The notes beneath the pieces were generated by a model, which ran no database searches, was not told where the DNA came from, and saw only the letters and a list, made by a program, of their open reading frames with translations. From assembly GCA_965223835.1 (NCBI GenBank), contig CBDCXQ010000001.1, forward strand, positions 4,898,001 through 4,962,000: DNA of 64,000 bases, written 5' to 3'. Source of the DNA: CAVYXZ01 sp965223835 (lineage in GTDB: Bacteria > Chloroflexota > Anaerolineae > Aggregatilineales > Phototrophicaceae). The first letter of the stretch is position 1; each line of letters starts with the position of its first letter. Shown one piece after another: positions 8,576-16,846 of this stretch. Both the position numbers and the translations under genes were made by a program.

Positions 8576-9984
8576 CCCGCGGCATTCGCCTCAGCGTAGG
8601 TTGGTGCCGTAAACGGAATAATCCACGATTTGTGCCAGATGTCGCGGGGTTGCCGGGCCAGGTTAACTGCCGGGTCAATGAACAGCTGCCAGACATGATC
8701 GTTTAGTGCGGCTCGTGAATCAACATAAATGCCGAAATTGGTTCGGCCATCAACCGCCAAATCAGCGTAGACATCATGCGCAAATTGCAAAATCATATCC
8801 GGTCTGGTCGCCATCTTATCGATCTGGCGATCATTTAGGTAGTCGTGAAGGTCTATTGCTTCGCGCGCTCGCGTGGCATGGTCAACGGCGTAAAACGTAA
8901 TATCACCGGCCTTACCTCGCAGTTTCATGTGCCAGGCATAGTTGTGGCCTTCTTCTGACCAACTAACATAGCTGGGATACAGGAAGTGCCGCAGCGGAAA
9001 CAAGACCTGAAACGCTACATATCCCACCAGCATCATGCTGATCAAGCGCTGCCACCGATGGGACACGGTTGGTGCTGGGTCGTCAACAGCAGACACACTA
9101 CCTAAACGCCATAATCGGGTGCGCGTTAACCAATCGGGCGCGAACAGAATCCAGGTAACAGCCATCATCATCCAGGGAAAGATGCCGATGTTAAACAGGC
9201 GATAATTGGTCAGATGAAATAGCGTCATAACGATTAACGCCGGTGTGCGCGTGCGCCGCCACAATAGCAAGGGCACCACCAGCAGATCGAAAAATAGACC
9301 GCCATAGCTGAAAATATAGGCCATCCAGCGCTCGGAAAACCACTGACCGATCACCGGAAAATCAGCGCGATCTGCCAACCAGAAAAACATTGGACTGCCG
9401 CGTAGCCAGTCTGGATTAATCTTCGCGATACCGCCAAAAAAGTAGGGCACACCTACCTGAAATCGCAACAACCACACGGTCCAGGCGGGCACGGTACTTG
9501 ACCGGATATTGCGGCGCACTCGGCTGTCGATTGCCAGATAACGATTCGCCGGGACGAAGATGAGCAACAAACTCAGTAACGAAACCAGATAAAAATGATT
9601 CAGATATTGCGTCTGGTCGAGCAGAAAAACATAGGTGAAGCCCAGGAAAAACAGGGCGGCGCTGAGCCGATAAAACAGGCCAGCCGCGATCATCAGTCCC
9701 AGCACAGCTAGGCCCAGGAAATGAATGACCATGCCCTCGCCCGGCCAGGGCTGTACCCAGCCAAACCCTGGATAAGTAAAATGATAAGCTGGGACAATAT
9801 AATAGCGATGAACCCAACCATAATTGAAATAGCGCCAGACTTCCCACACCATAATCAGCCCGAAGGCGATGCGGAAATAGACCAGCGGGGCGATTGCAGT
9901 TGGAGCAAATAAACGCGACCACCAGACCGCTTGATCTTCAACTACTCGCGATTGGGAGCGTTCCAGTTTAAGTGATTGGGTCAT
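8557..9984 (-). CDS. HTTM domain membrane protein (vitamin K-dependent gamma-carboxylase-like)
   Basis: The protein has 475 residues from the ATG at 9984, preceded by AGGAA at good spacing; an ATG 15 bases upstream (9999) is possible but lacks a good ribosome site. The first 300 residues hold about eight hydrophobic helices with the HTTM-type pattern (LVYFRIAFGLIMVWEVWRY; later PYFFGGIAKINPDWL), the fold shared with vertebrate gamma-glutamyl carboxylase. The C-terminal part is soluble, with many His and Asp residues. Bacterial HTTM proteins are mostly uncharacterised, and whether this one carboxylates anything is unknown. The gene stands alone, with a 0.5-kb AT-rich region on its upstream side. 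Confidence 0.8.
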   Translation of the reverse strand: MTQSLKLERSQSRVVEDQAVWWSRLFAPTAIAPLVYFRIAFGLIMVWEVWRYFNYGWVHRYYIVPAYHFTYPGFGWVQPWPGEGMVIHFLGLAVLGLMIAAGLFYRLSAALFFLGFTYVFLLDQTQYLNHFYLVSLLSLLLIFVPANRYLAIDSRVRRNIRSSTVPAWTVWLLRFQVGVPYFFGGIAKINPDWLRGSPMFFWLADRADFPVIGQWFSERWMAYIFSYGGLFFDLLVVPLLLWRRTRTPALIVMTLFHLTNYRLFNIGIFPWMMMAVTWILFAPDWLTRTRLWRLGSVSAVDDPAPTVSHRWQRLISMMLVGYVAFQVLFPLRHFLYPSYVSWSEEGHNYAWHMKLRGKAGDITFYAVDHATRAREAIDLHDYLNDRQIDKMATRPDMILQFAHDVYADLAVDGRTNFGIYVDSRAALNDHVWQLFIDPAVNLARQPRDIWHKSWIIPFTAPTYAEANAAGQAVDD

Positions 9985-10207
9985 GCTGATTTCCTGCATA
10001 TCTTACCCGTTGTCGATGATTTCACTACCACTCAGTTCAACACCATCTTATTATAAGACTGCAAAATGTCAGTCGAGTTGCGACCTGCCTGAAGCAAATT
10101 TGGTGAAAACTCACAATTTATCGGCACGATCGCTGTCTTTTTGCTACCTTAATTGCTTGATGATCTAGTATTAATCAAACCTAAATGCAAAAAACCTGAA
10201 AAAAGTG

Positions 10208-10235
10208 CTTGCTTTTCGCAAATATTCTGTACAAT
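10208..10235 (+). promoter_or_regulatory. Candidate promoter upstream of the aldehyde dehydrogenase
   Basis: CTTGCT (10208-10213) and TACAAT (10230-10235) are 16 bases apart. They would give a long leader of about 240 bases that includes the nested palindrome at 10287-10375. A second candidate -10 element, TATAAT, lies inside the palindrome. Confidence 0.3.
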
Positions 10236-10286
10236 ATTCATAATCACGTTTGTAGTTTGTAATGATTTGGTAAACAATAGGGTTAA

Positions 10287-10375
10287 ATCACGGCGGCAGT
10301 TCAAGCGCTTTTGTGAGTAATTGGTCTAATCTACTTTTTATTATAATTTAGTGTAGATAATCAACCTGCCGTGAT
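10287..10375. repeat. Nested inverted repeat in the aldehyde dehydrogenase upstream region
   Basis: The outer arms are ATCACGGCGGCAG (10287-10299) and CTGCCGTGAT (10366-10375), complementary except for a two-base GG bulge. The inner arms are ATCTAC (10329-10334) and GTAGAT (10353-10358), around a TATAAT-containing centre. It could be an operator, a structured leader RNA or a short palindromic mobile element; one copy gives no way to choose. Confidence 0.5.
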
Positions 10376-10485
10376 CTGCTTGAGTGGTAGGTGCCAGAGT
10401 AGTTAACAGGTGGTTTATTACAAATTTAATTAATGAACCATAGATAAGGCGGGGGGCCTGAAACTATATGATAGGAGTGAATACC

Positions 10486-11937
10486 ATGATGACGGAGACG
10501 CCGAACACCGCGATTCGTTTGAACCCGCCGACCAACTATATTGACGGGCAGAATTTCACCCCGCTGCGCAAACTATCTGCATCTATCAGTAATCCCAACA
10601 CCCACGAGCCGTTACACCCCCAGCGCTCAACTGATGAGGCCGCTCTCGACCAGGCTCTGGCCGCCGCGACCCGTGTCCATCAAACCGGTATCTGGCGGCG
10701 AGTTGTGATCGAAGATCGTGCAACTTTACTGGATCAAATAGCCGATGAACTGGATCAATACCTCGAAGAAATTGCTAACATCGAAGCCCTGACTACCGGT
10801 ATCGTCATTAAACAAACCCGCAGCCTGGCGCGCATGATACCCTTGATGTTCCGCTATGCGGCCCAGAGTCTGCGTCAAACATCGCTGACAAATCACCTGG
10901 GCAATGCTCAGGTACAGCGATTACCCTGGGGACCAGCAGCCATCATCACATCATGGAGTGGTGGTGCCATTATCGCCGCTCACAAAGTCGCCAGTGCGCT
11001 GGCTGTCGGCGCACCCGTCATCCTCAAACCATCGGAATGGTACCCTTTTTCCGGCGATGTTCTGGCACGAGCGATTGCAACGACCCAACTACCAGCAGGC
11101 GTGTTTCAACTGGTTCATGGAGGTGCCGATGTCGGGACCCAATTGGTGACAGACCCGCGCATCAAGGTAGTCTCATTTACTGGTAGCCGTGAAGTCGGGC
11201 ACACCATCGCGCAAATCTGTGCGACTGAACTCAAACCCCTGCAACTCGAATTAGGTGGCGTCAACGCCCTCATTGTATTGGAAGATGCTGACCTGGACCA
11301 TGCTGCCGATCACATCGTCACCGCGCTGACCGCCCGCAACGGCGAATGGTGCCAGGCGCTGGGGCGCTTGCTCGTGCATCACAAATGCTATCATCAGTTG
11401 CTGAGCAAGGTATTGCGCCGCCTGGAGGATCTCATCATAGGGGATTCAATGTCGCCCGATTCAGATATGGGGCCGTTGGTTCATCTGGAGCAAAAGCAGT
11501 TGATTGATGATACCGTCAATCGACTCATGTGGAACGGTGGCATTGTTCATCAAGCCGGTACCCTGCCCGACTTGCCCGGCTATTTCATCCAGCCGACGTT
11601 AATCACCAACTGCCAACCTGATGACACGATCTTCGAGATTTTCGGGCCGGTGGCGGCGGTCCATCTATTTAGAGATGATGAAGAGGCCATTTTCCTGGCG
11701 AATCAACCCGAATCCGGCTGGGCAGGCTATATCTTCAGCGCTGATGAAAACCATGCCCGTCAGATTGCCGCCGAACTCCAGGTTACGGCTGTGACCATCA
11801 ACAGCGTGAGTCTTTATGGTCAACATCCCAATGTGCCGCGCTCAGCCTGGGGCTACAGTGGCCTGGGTGAAGCTGGTATCGCCGAATCGATACGCTTCTT
11901 TGGTGGCAGCCGCGCCATCACCGTCGCCAAATCATAA
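10486..11937 (+). CDS. Aldehyde dehydrogenase family protein
   Basis: The protein has 483 residues from ATG 10486, which has AGGAG at the right distance; the ATG at 10468 lies upstream of that site. It has the family features in order: a TSWSGG segment at the coenzyme loop, LKPSEWYPFS for NAD(P) binding, FTGSREVG, LELGG with the general base Glu255, and NGEWCQALGRLL with the nucleophile Cys289. The family oxidises aldehydes to acids with NAD(P)+; the substrate is unknown. The cysteine context (GEWC) is less common than the usual GQxC, and the canonical TPWN motif reads TSWS, so the oxyanion-hole Asn is replaced. The 3' end overlaps the convergent DUF1684 gene by 6 bases. Confidence 0.88.
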   Translation: MMTETPNTAIRLNPPTNYIDGQNFTPLRKLSASISNPNTHEPLHPQRSTDEAALDQALAAATRVHQTGIWRRVVIEDRATLLDQIADELDQYLEEIANIEALTTGIVIKQTRSLARMIPLMFRYAAQSLRQTSLTNHLGNAQVQRLPWGPAAIITSWSGGAIIAAHKVASALAVGAPVILKPSEWYPFSGDVLARAIATTQLPAGVFQLVHGGADVGTQLVTDPRIKVVSFTGSREVGHTIAQICATELKPLQLELGGVNALIVLEDADLDHAADHIVTALTARNGEWCQALGRLLVHHKCYHQLLSKVLRRLEDLIIGDSMSPDSDMGPLVHLEQKQLIDDTVNRLMWNGGIVHQAGTLPDLPGYFIQPTLITNCQPDDTIFEIFGPVAAVHLFRDDEEAIFLANQPESGWAGYIFSADENHARQIAAELQVTAVTINSVSLYGQHPNVPRSAWGYSGLGEAGIAESIRFFGGSRAITVAKS

Positions 11938-12528
11938 TTGCTCGCCACCATTCACCGCAAACGGCAGCTTATTCTCCGGCGGGGCCAGCGGACAGACCCA
12001 GCGGACATCATAAGCACAAGAAGGGTGGTAGGCGAAGTTGAAGTCCAGCACGATTTCCGTCGCGGTTGCGCCTAAATCCGCCCCCTTGATCGTGTCATAA
12101 AGATAGCGCCCGGCACCATAAGTCGTTTTACCATTGGTCGCGTCACCAAACGGGATAAACATCCCACCGCCATAGCCCATAATCCAGAATAAGGACAACG
12201 TGCCAGTACCGGTGGGCAATGTAAATTTGACCTGCGCAAACCGCTGGTAAGCGAGCCGGCCATCAGCGCCAATCTCCCCGCTGTAGATTTTTTCCGCCAC
12301 GTCATAATCGACAGGAACCACCACCCGCAACGCCGGATCGTAATCGAAATACTTCAGGCCGCGAAACGTTGCCCGCTGCTCAGCCGTGAGCGCCGATTGC
12401 GTATGCGTGCCGAACAGGTCATCACGAGTCCGTCGCCACTGCTGCCACGCCGCCTGCGGATCGTCCAGCACCCGCACCTGCGCATACAACTCAAACACGC
12501 GCCGCCGATAATCCAACAAGTCCAGCAT
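11932..12528 (-). CDS. DUF1684 family protein
   Basis: The protein has 198 residues. The C-terminal half carries the family signature: a strand-rich stretch with GRYLYD, then LDFNFAYHPSCAYD, the conserved FN.AY.PSCAY motif of DUF1684. Members are small cytoplasmic or secreted proteins of unknown function found in many phyla. No signal peptide is seen. The start follows GGGGCGGG. The gene lies 11 bases after the SDR gene on the same strand, so the two are probably co-transcribed. Confidence 0.85.
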   Translation of the reverse strand: MLDLLDYRRRVFELYAQVRVLDDPQAAWQQWRRTRDDLFGTHTQSALTAEQRATFRGLKYFDYDPALRVVVPVDYDVAEKIYSGEIGADGRLAYQRFAQVKFTLPTGTGTLSLFWIMGYGGGMFIPFGDATNGKTTYGAGRYLYDTIKGADLGATATEIVLDFNFAYHPSCAYDVRWVCPLAPPENKLPFAVNGGEQL

Positions 12529-12539
12529 CTTGCCCGCCC

Positions 12540-13463
12540 CTACAAGTAATCGAACACCTTATCCTGCGGCGCATACCCCAGATAATCGCGGGCTTCATCC
12601 AGGCTCCATTTCATGTCGGTGTTATTCGAGTTGCCGTTGACGATGATGAACGGCCCCGGCCAGTTGCTCGAGTCAGCTTGCAACGCCCGGTCAAACAGGT
12701 GGACGAAATCGCGGTTGGAGAGCCACATGCTTTTATACCAGATGTCAGCACGGGCCATGTCGGGGTCATCTGCCAGCGCTTGATGTTCCAGCGTGGGCGT
12801 GCCCGCCGCGTTCAACGTGCGTGGATGATTCTCGCCGGGTTGGCACCAGCCAATGCGCACACACACGCCTTCGAGTGCGCCATTCGTCTGCGCCGCCGTC
12901 GCCTGCAGCAGCCATTCCGTCGCCACGCGCGGCACCGCATACGTCGTGGAATCGATCAGTTCGACGCCCGTATGCCACACCGTCCCGACACCCGCTTCCA
13001 GATCAGGCCGCAATTCACCCGGACCAACTTGCGACGCCAGCGGTTCATCTTTGTAGCGACCCATGACATGATTGCTGGACGCGAACACAAAGCGCTGCAC
13101 ACCGCTCTCGGCAGCCGCCCGCGCCAGATTGAGCGTCATGGCATAGGTGACGGCAGCATCAGTCCAGGTCGCTTCGGGAAACGGATTCTGTGCCGCGAAA
13201 TGCACCACCGCATCCACCCCGGCCACCACGTCCCGCCAGCGCCGATCCTGCCAATCCGTCAGATCGCAGGCTTGCAGCGTGATCTCCGCGCCATGTTGTA
13301 CATGTTCTTGAATAGCCGCCAGATCATCCACCGTCGGCGGACGCAGGTCCAGCCCCACCAGCCGTGTGTACGCCGGTTGCGCCGCCAGGTAGCGCATCAA
13401 CTTGCCGCCCAGGTTGCCCAGCACGCCCGTAATCGCCACCCGCTGGATACGTCGTTCCGTCAT
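12540..13463 (-). CDS. NAD-dependent epimerase/dehydratase family protein (extended SDR, uronate-dehydrogenase-like)
   Basis: The protein has 307 residues with the N-terminal Rossmann signature ITGVLGNLGG, an acidic residue ending strand two (LDLRPP) that favours NAD over NADP, and VVHFAAQNPF and FASSNHVMG strands like those of uronate dehydrogenases. The catalytic Tyr appears in STTYAVPRVATEW, but the Lys four residues later is Arg, an unusual change in this family. It probably acts on a sugar acid or nucleotide sugar in the cytoplasm; the substrate is inferred only from the family. The start has GAGGGA at good spacing. It is the first gene of a probable two-gene unit with the DUF1684 gene. 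Confidence 0.85.
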   Translation of the reverse strand: MTERRIQRVAITGVLGNLGGKLMRYLAAQPAYTRLVGLDLRPPTVDDLAAIQEHVQHGAEITLQACDLTDWQDRRWRDVVAGVDAVVHFAAQNPFPEATWTDAAVTYAMTLNLARAAAESGVQRFVFASSNHVMGRYKDEPLASQVGPGELRPDLEAGVGTVWHTGVELIDSTTYAVPRVATEWLLQATAAQTNGALEGVCVRIGWCQPGENHPRTLNAAGTPTLEHQALADDPDMARADIWYKSMWLSNRDFVHLFDRALQADSSNWPGPFIIVNGNSNNTDMKWSLDEARDYLGYAPQDKVFDYL

Positions 13464-13551
13464 GTGAGTCCCTCGCAGTTTTAGACAATGGGTCTAAACC
13501 CACTGTACTGCAATGATAACGCGCCTGACCCCAGCCGACGATTCACAGCCC

Positions 13552-16500
13552 CTATTCCGCACCCATCATCAGCCGCCGCAGCGTCGGGTTAGGCCGCAGG
13601 ATATGCACCACGCCGCCACGATCCCCAACCGCGATATGCAGTGCTAGCGCGACGCCACTGCTGTAAACAGTCCCGTCCGTCGCGAAAGCAAACAACCGCT
13701 GCTCCCCTCGCCGGATTTCGACGGCGTTACCTGAACCAAGCAGCAGCAAATCCCACTCAGGCAATACCGGGTCTAGCGACACGCCATACTGCCGGTACAG
13801 CGCGGCGCGATTGGCGGGTGTATCTGGCTGATCCTGCAATATTTGCCCACTTACTACATCCCATAGCTTGAGCGTGTTGTCCAATGACTCGAAGAGGGCG
13901 ATGCTGCCATCCGGCGCAAACGCCACCGCCCTCACCCAATTGGTATGGCCGGTGAAGGTGCGGAGTTCCTGCCCGCTATGGACATCCCACAGCTTGAGCG
14001 TTTGATCATTAGACGCGGAGAGCGCGGTGCTGCCATCCGGCGCAAACGCCACCCCATTCACCCAATTGGTATGGCCGGTGAAGGTGCGGATTTCCTGCCC
14101 GGTCGCCACATCCCACAGCTTGAGCGTTTGATCATTAGACGCGGAGAGCGCGGTGCTGCCATCCGGCGCAAACGCCACCCCAGTCACCCTGTCGGTATGG
14201 CCGGTGAAGGTGCGGAGTTCCTGCCCGCTATGGACATCCCACAGCTTGAGCGTGTTGTCTTCAGACGCCGAGAGCGCGGTGCTGCCATCCGGCGCAAACG
14301 CCACCGCCCTCACCCAATTGGTATGGCCGGTGAAGGTGCGTAGTTCCTGCCCGGTCGCCACGTCCCACAGCTTGAGCGTCTTGTCCCTTGACGCCGAGAG
14401 CGCGGTGCTGCCATCCGGCGCAAACGCCACCCCATTCACCCAATTGGTATGGCCGGTGAAGGTGCGGATTTCCTGCCCGGTCGCCACATCCCACAGCTTG
14501 AGCATTTGATCATTAGACGCGGAGAGCGCGGTGCTGCCATCCGGCGCAAACGCCACCCCATTCACCCAATTGGTATGGCCGGTGAAGGTGCGTAGTTCCT
14601 GCCCGGTCGCCACGTCCCACAGCTTGAGCGTCTTGTCCCCTGACGCCGAGAGCGCGGTGCTGCCATCCGGCGCAAACGCCACCCCATTCACACTGGCTGT
14701 ATGCCCGGCGAAGGTCCGTAGTTCCTGCCCGGTCGCCACGTCCCACAGCTTGAGGGTGCCATCATTGCTGGCGGAGATAATGGTGTTGCCGTCGGGGGCA
14801 AAGGCCGCCGCTTTCACATAACTCGTATGCCCGGTGAAGGTCCGCAGCAATGGCCCGCCCGCTTGCTGCAAAGTCGGTTGGGCGGTCAACAGTGCCGGGT
14901 GGGTCTTGTGGTTAGCAATGGCATCCAGCAGTTCGGCAATTTCGGGATAGTCATCGTGGTAACTCAGCAAGCGCCCGTAGATATGTGTCAGGCCCTGTTC
15001 GGGATATTCGGACAGGATGTGGCTGCTGATGCTCAGGGCGGATTTCACCAGTCGAATAGCATTATTATTAGTGCTGTGCGCATCACAATCGGCGATAAGC
15101 GTATTCGGGTCAGCGGTAGCGTTCAGCTTGTTTTGCAGATAATCGGTGGTCAACAGCAGGTTGCGTAGCGTATCGCGCTGGTCAGCGGCAATAAGATGGT
15201 AGGCGATGTTGTTCCAGGCGTAATCATCCGGGAGTTGCGTCAGGTCACCGTAGTTATCGATCAAGCCACGATGCACAGCGGCAGGGTCGTCCAGTTTGTC
15301 GGCCAGCACCTCGCGCACCACATCATGCAGCCGAATGGTGCCAAGTTCGGCATCCAGCCGCACAAACGACAGGTCATCGAACAGGTCCAGCAGTTCTTCA
15401 GTGTCGAATGCGTCTATGTCCCACAGTGCCATGACCGAGGTCGTATCAATGTCGCTGTCCTCGGCGAAGATCGCCAGTTCGTACAAACGTCGCTGCTGGT
15501 CCGCCGCCAGCAGGTCAATGCTCGTGTCCAGCACCTGTACCGCCGCGTCGCTCGTGCCGCGTTTCAAACCGCCCACGCCGCGTTTGGTCAGCGCCGTGTT
15601 GACGTATTCCAGCGCCGCGTCAAGACTTGCGCCCTTTTCGATGCGTTTGCGCAGCGTACCGTTGGTCACTTCCAGCAGCAGCGCCCACTCGCCCAGCCGT
15701 TCCGCCAGCGCCGCGAAGGGGGTTACATCGTCTGGTTGTGGGTCTATTCCCGCCAGCAACAGCCTGACCGATTCGTCCGTCGTCATCTCGTCCACGTCGA
15801 TGCGTTGCGCGTTGGCCTCAACCGCGACATCCAGCAGGCGCGTCGTCACCAGCCGGGCACAGCGTTCCCCACCGCGCAAAAACGGCTTGAGGTGCACCGG
15901 ATTCCACACGTCGTCAATCACCATCAAGCAATCATGATCTGCCAGTCGTTCCGCCAGTTTGGTCGCGCCCTCTTCCACGTCGACAAAGCCCGGATTCTCA
16001 TCAGTCAGCGCTCGGTACAGCTTGGTCAACGCATCCACCAGATTCGGCTTTTCGCCCAGCGTCACCCACAGCACCCCATCGTCAAACGCCTGCTGCACGT
16101 CCTCGTCATGACACAGCGCTGCCGCCAGCGTCGTTTTGCCAAAGCCGCCCGCTCCCCGCAGCGCCGTCGTAATCGCTACCGGATTGTCGCGTTCGCTGTC
16201 CAACAGCAGGTTCACCAGCGCGTCAAACTCGCGGGGCCGCTCCACAAAATGCGTCGGCAAATCGGGCGCCATAAACGCCACCCGCGGCGCATTGCAAGGA
16301 CTTTGCAGGTAGTTAACGAACGTGTCCCATTCTTTGTCGAGGTCGTAAAAATGGCTGTCCCGCATCCAGCGGGGCATCGCGGCGAAATCCAGCGCCAGAC
16401 CCGGCACCTGCACCGGGTAGACGCACACGCCCTGCTGCCGCGCATAGCGCCACTCCTTGCGCACAATGGCCGATTCCATCGCGGCGGGGGTGGCGACCAA

Positions 16501-16704
16501 CACCATAAACTGCACATTGTCCAGCGCCTCGGTGATCTGGTTCCACCACGCGACACCACCCTCCATGCGGTCCCGGTCGCGCCATAGCGCTACCTCGCCA
16601 ACGATGTCAATCAGCTTGCGCCGCAAATCAGCGGCAAAGGCTTCACCATCCTTGCGCGAATACGAGATGAAAATGCGTGGTTTGTTCGAAAAATCGCTGG
16701 ACAT
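13552..16704 (-). CDS. TIR / NB-ARC / WD40 repeat STAND protein
   Basis: The protein has 1050 residues in three parts. Residues about 8-135 form a TIR-type domain (IFISYSRKD). Residues about 155-480 form a STAND NTPase of NB-ARC type with P-loop GAGGFGKTT (184-192), Walker B LMVIDDVW and an LVTTRLL sensor. Residues about 618-955 hold eight WD40 repeats of 42 residues, each with GHT...V.AVAFAPDGS...S...LKLWDV. A further strand-rich tail follows. In such proteins the repeats usually sense a ligand, the NTPase acts as the switch and the TIR domain is the effector (NAD+ cleavage or signalling). An immune role against phage is plausible but inferred. The repeats are almost identical in DNA, with a 126-base period. 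The gene stands alone. Confidence 0.9.
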   Translation of the reverse strand: MSSDFSNKPRIFISYSRKDGEAFAADLRRKLIDIVGEVALWRDRDRMEGGVAWWNQITEALDNVQFMVLVATPAAMESAIVRKEWRYARQQGVCVYPVQVPGLALDFAAMPRWMRDSHFYDLDKEWDTFVNYLQSPCNAPRVAFMAPDLPTHFVERPREFDALVNLLLDSERDNPVAITTALRGAGGFGKTTLAAALCHDEDVQQAFDDGVLWVTLGEKPNLVDALTKLYRALTDENPGFVDVEEGATKLAERLADHDCLMVIDDVWNPVHLKPFLRGGERCARLVTTRLLDVAVEANAQRIDVDEMTTDESVRLLLAGIDPQPDDVTPFAALAERLGEWALLLEVTNGTLRKRIEKGASLDAALEYVNTALTKRGVGGLKRGTSDAAVQVLDTSIDLLAADQQRRLYELAIFAEDSDIDTTSVMALWDIDAFDTEELLDLFDDLSFVRLDAELGTIRLHDVVREVLADKLDDPAAVHRGLIDNYGDLTQLPDDYAWNNIAYHLIAADQRDTLRNLLLTTDYLQNKLNATADPNTLIADCDAHSTNNNAIRLVKSALSISSHILSEYPEQGLTHIYGRLLSYHDDYPEIAELLDAIANHKTHPALLTAQPTLQQAGGPLLRTFTGHTSYVKAAAFAPDGNTIISASNDGTLKLWDVATGQELRTFAGHTASVNGVAFAPDGSTALSASGDKTLKLWDVATGQELRTFTGHTNWVNGVAFAPDGSTALSASNDQMLKLWDVATGQEIRTFTGHTNWVNGVAFAPDGSTALSASRDKTLKLWDVATGQELRTFTGHTNWVRAVAFAPDGSTALSASEDNTLKLWDVHSGQELRTFTGHTDRVTGVAFAPDGSTALSASNDQTLKLWDVATGQEIRTFTGHTNWVNGVAFAPDGSTALSASNDQTLKLWDVHSGQELRTFTGHTNWVRAVAFAPDGSIALFESLDNTLKLWDVVSGQILQDQPDTPANRAALYRQYGVSLDPVLPEWDLLLLGSGNAVEIRRGEQRLFAFATDGTVYSSGVALALHIAVGDRGGVVHILRPNPTLRRLMMGAE
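13858..14860 (-). repeat. Eight 126-base tandem repeats encoding WD40 units
   Basis: The same 126-base unit recurs with few differences; for example, the stretch GGTATGGCCGGTGAAGGTGCG starts near 13942, 14068 and at further 126-base steps. Differences cluster in the codons after GHT (SY, AS, NW, DR) and before LKLWD (NDQ, RDK, EDN, GDK). The outermost repeats are the most diverged. Confidence 0.9.
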
Positions 16705-16846
16705 CGGCGCTCTCGGCTGTCATATCAGTCACACATACCCCGATTATAACGCGAAGTGGAACCGTATAGGCCGGGTCAGTACGCCACAGCAGCGAAAGCG
16801 TTATAATCTCAACCTATGTACTTAAATATTGCTAAAGGAACATGAC

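Larger units (their letters stand above)
9985..10485. other. AT-rich intergenic region, about 500 bases, no gene seen
   Basis: This divergent intergenic region is the longest non-coding stretch of the window and much more AT-rich than the genes beside it. I see no convincing coding sequence. It holds a candidate promoter (about 10208-10235), a nested inverted repeat (10287-10375) and a TATAAT (10342-10347). It probably carries the promoters of both flanking genes. Confidence 0.6.

Noticed and set aside
12678..13484. A 268-codon open frame opposite the SDR gene
   Set aside because: It is antisense to a well-supported enzyme, extremely rich in Arg, His and Pro, and has no ribosome site or domain.
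13858..14860. The 126-base tandem repeats as a mobile or CRISPR-like array
   Set aside because: The unit is fully coding, without spacers, and equals one WD40 blade, so it is a protein repeat.
15196..16587. A 463-codon open frame on the plus strand opposite the TIR/NB-ARC gene
   Set aside because: It lies wholly antisense to a gene with clear domains, has no recognisable motif and an amino-acid makeup (very rich in Arg, Gln, His, Val) typical of a GC-rich shadow frame.
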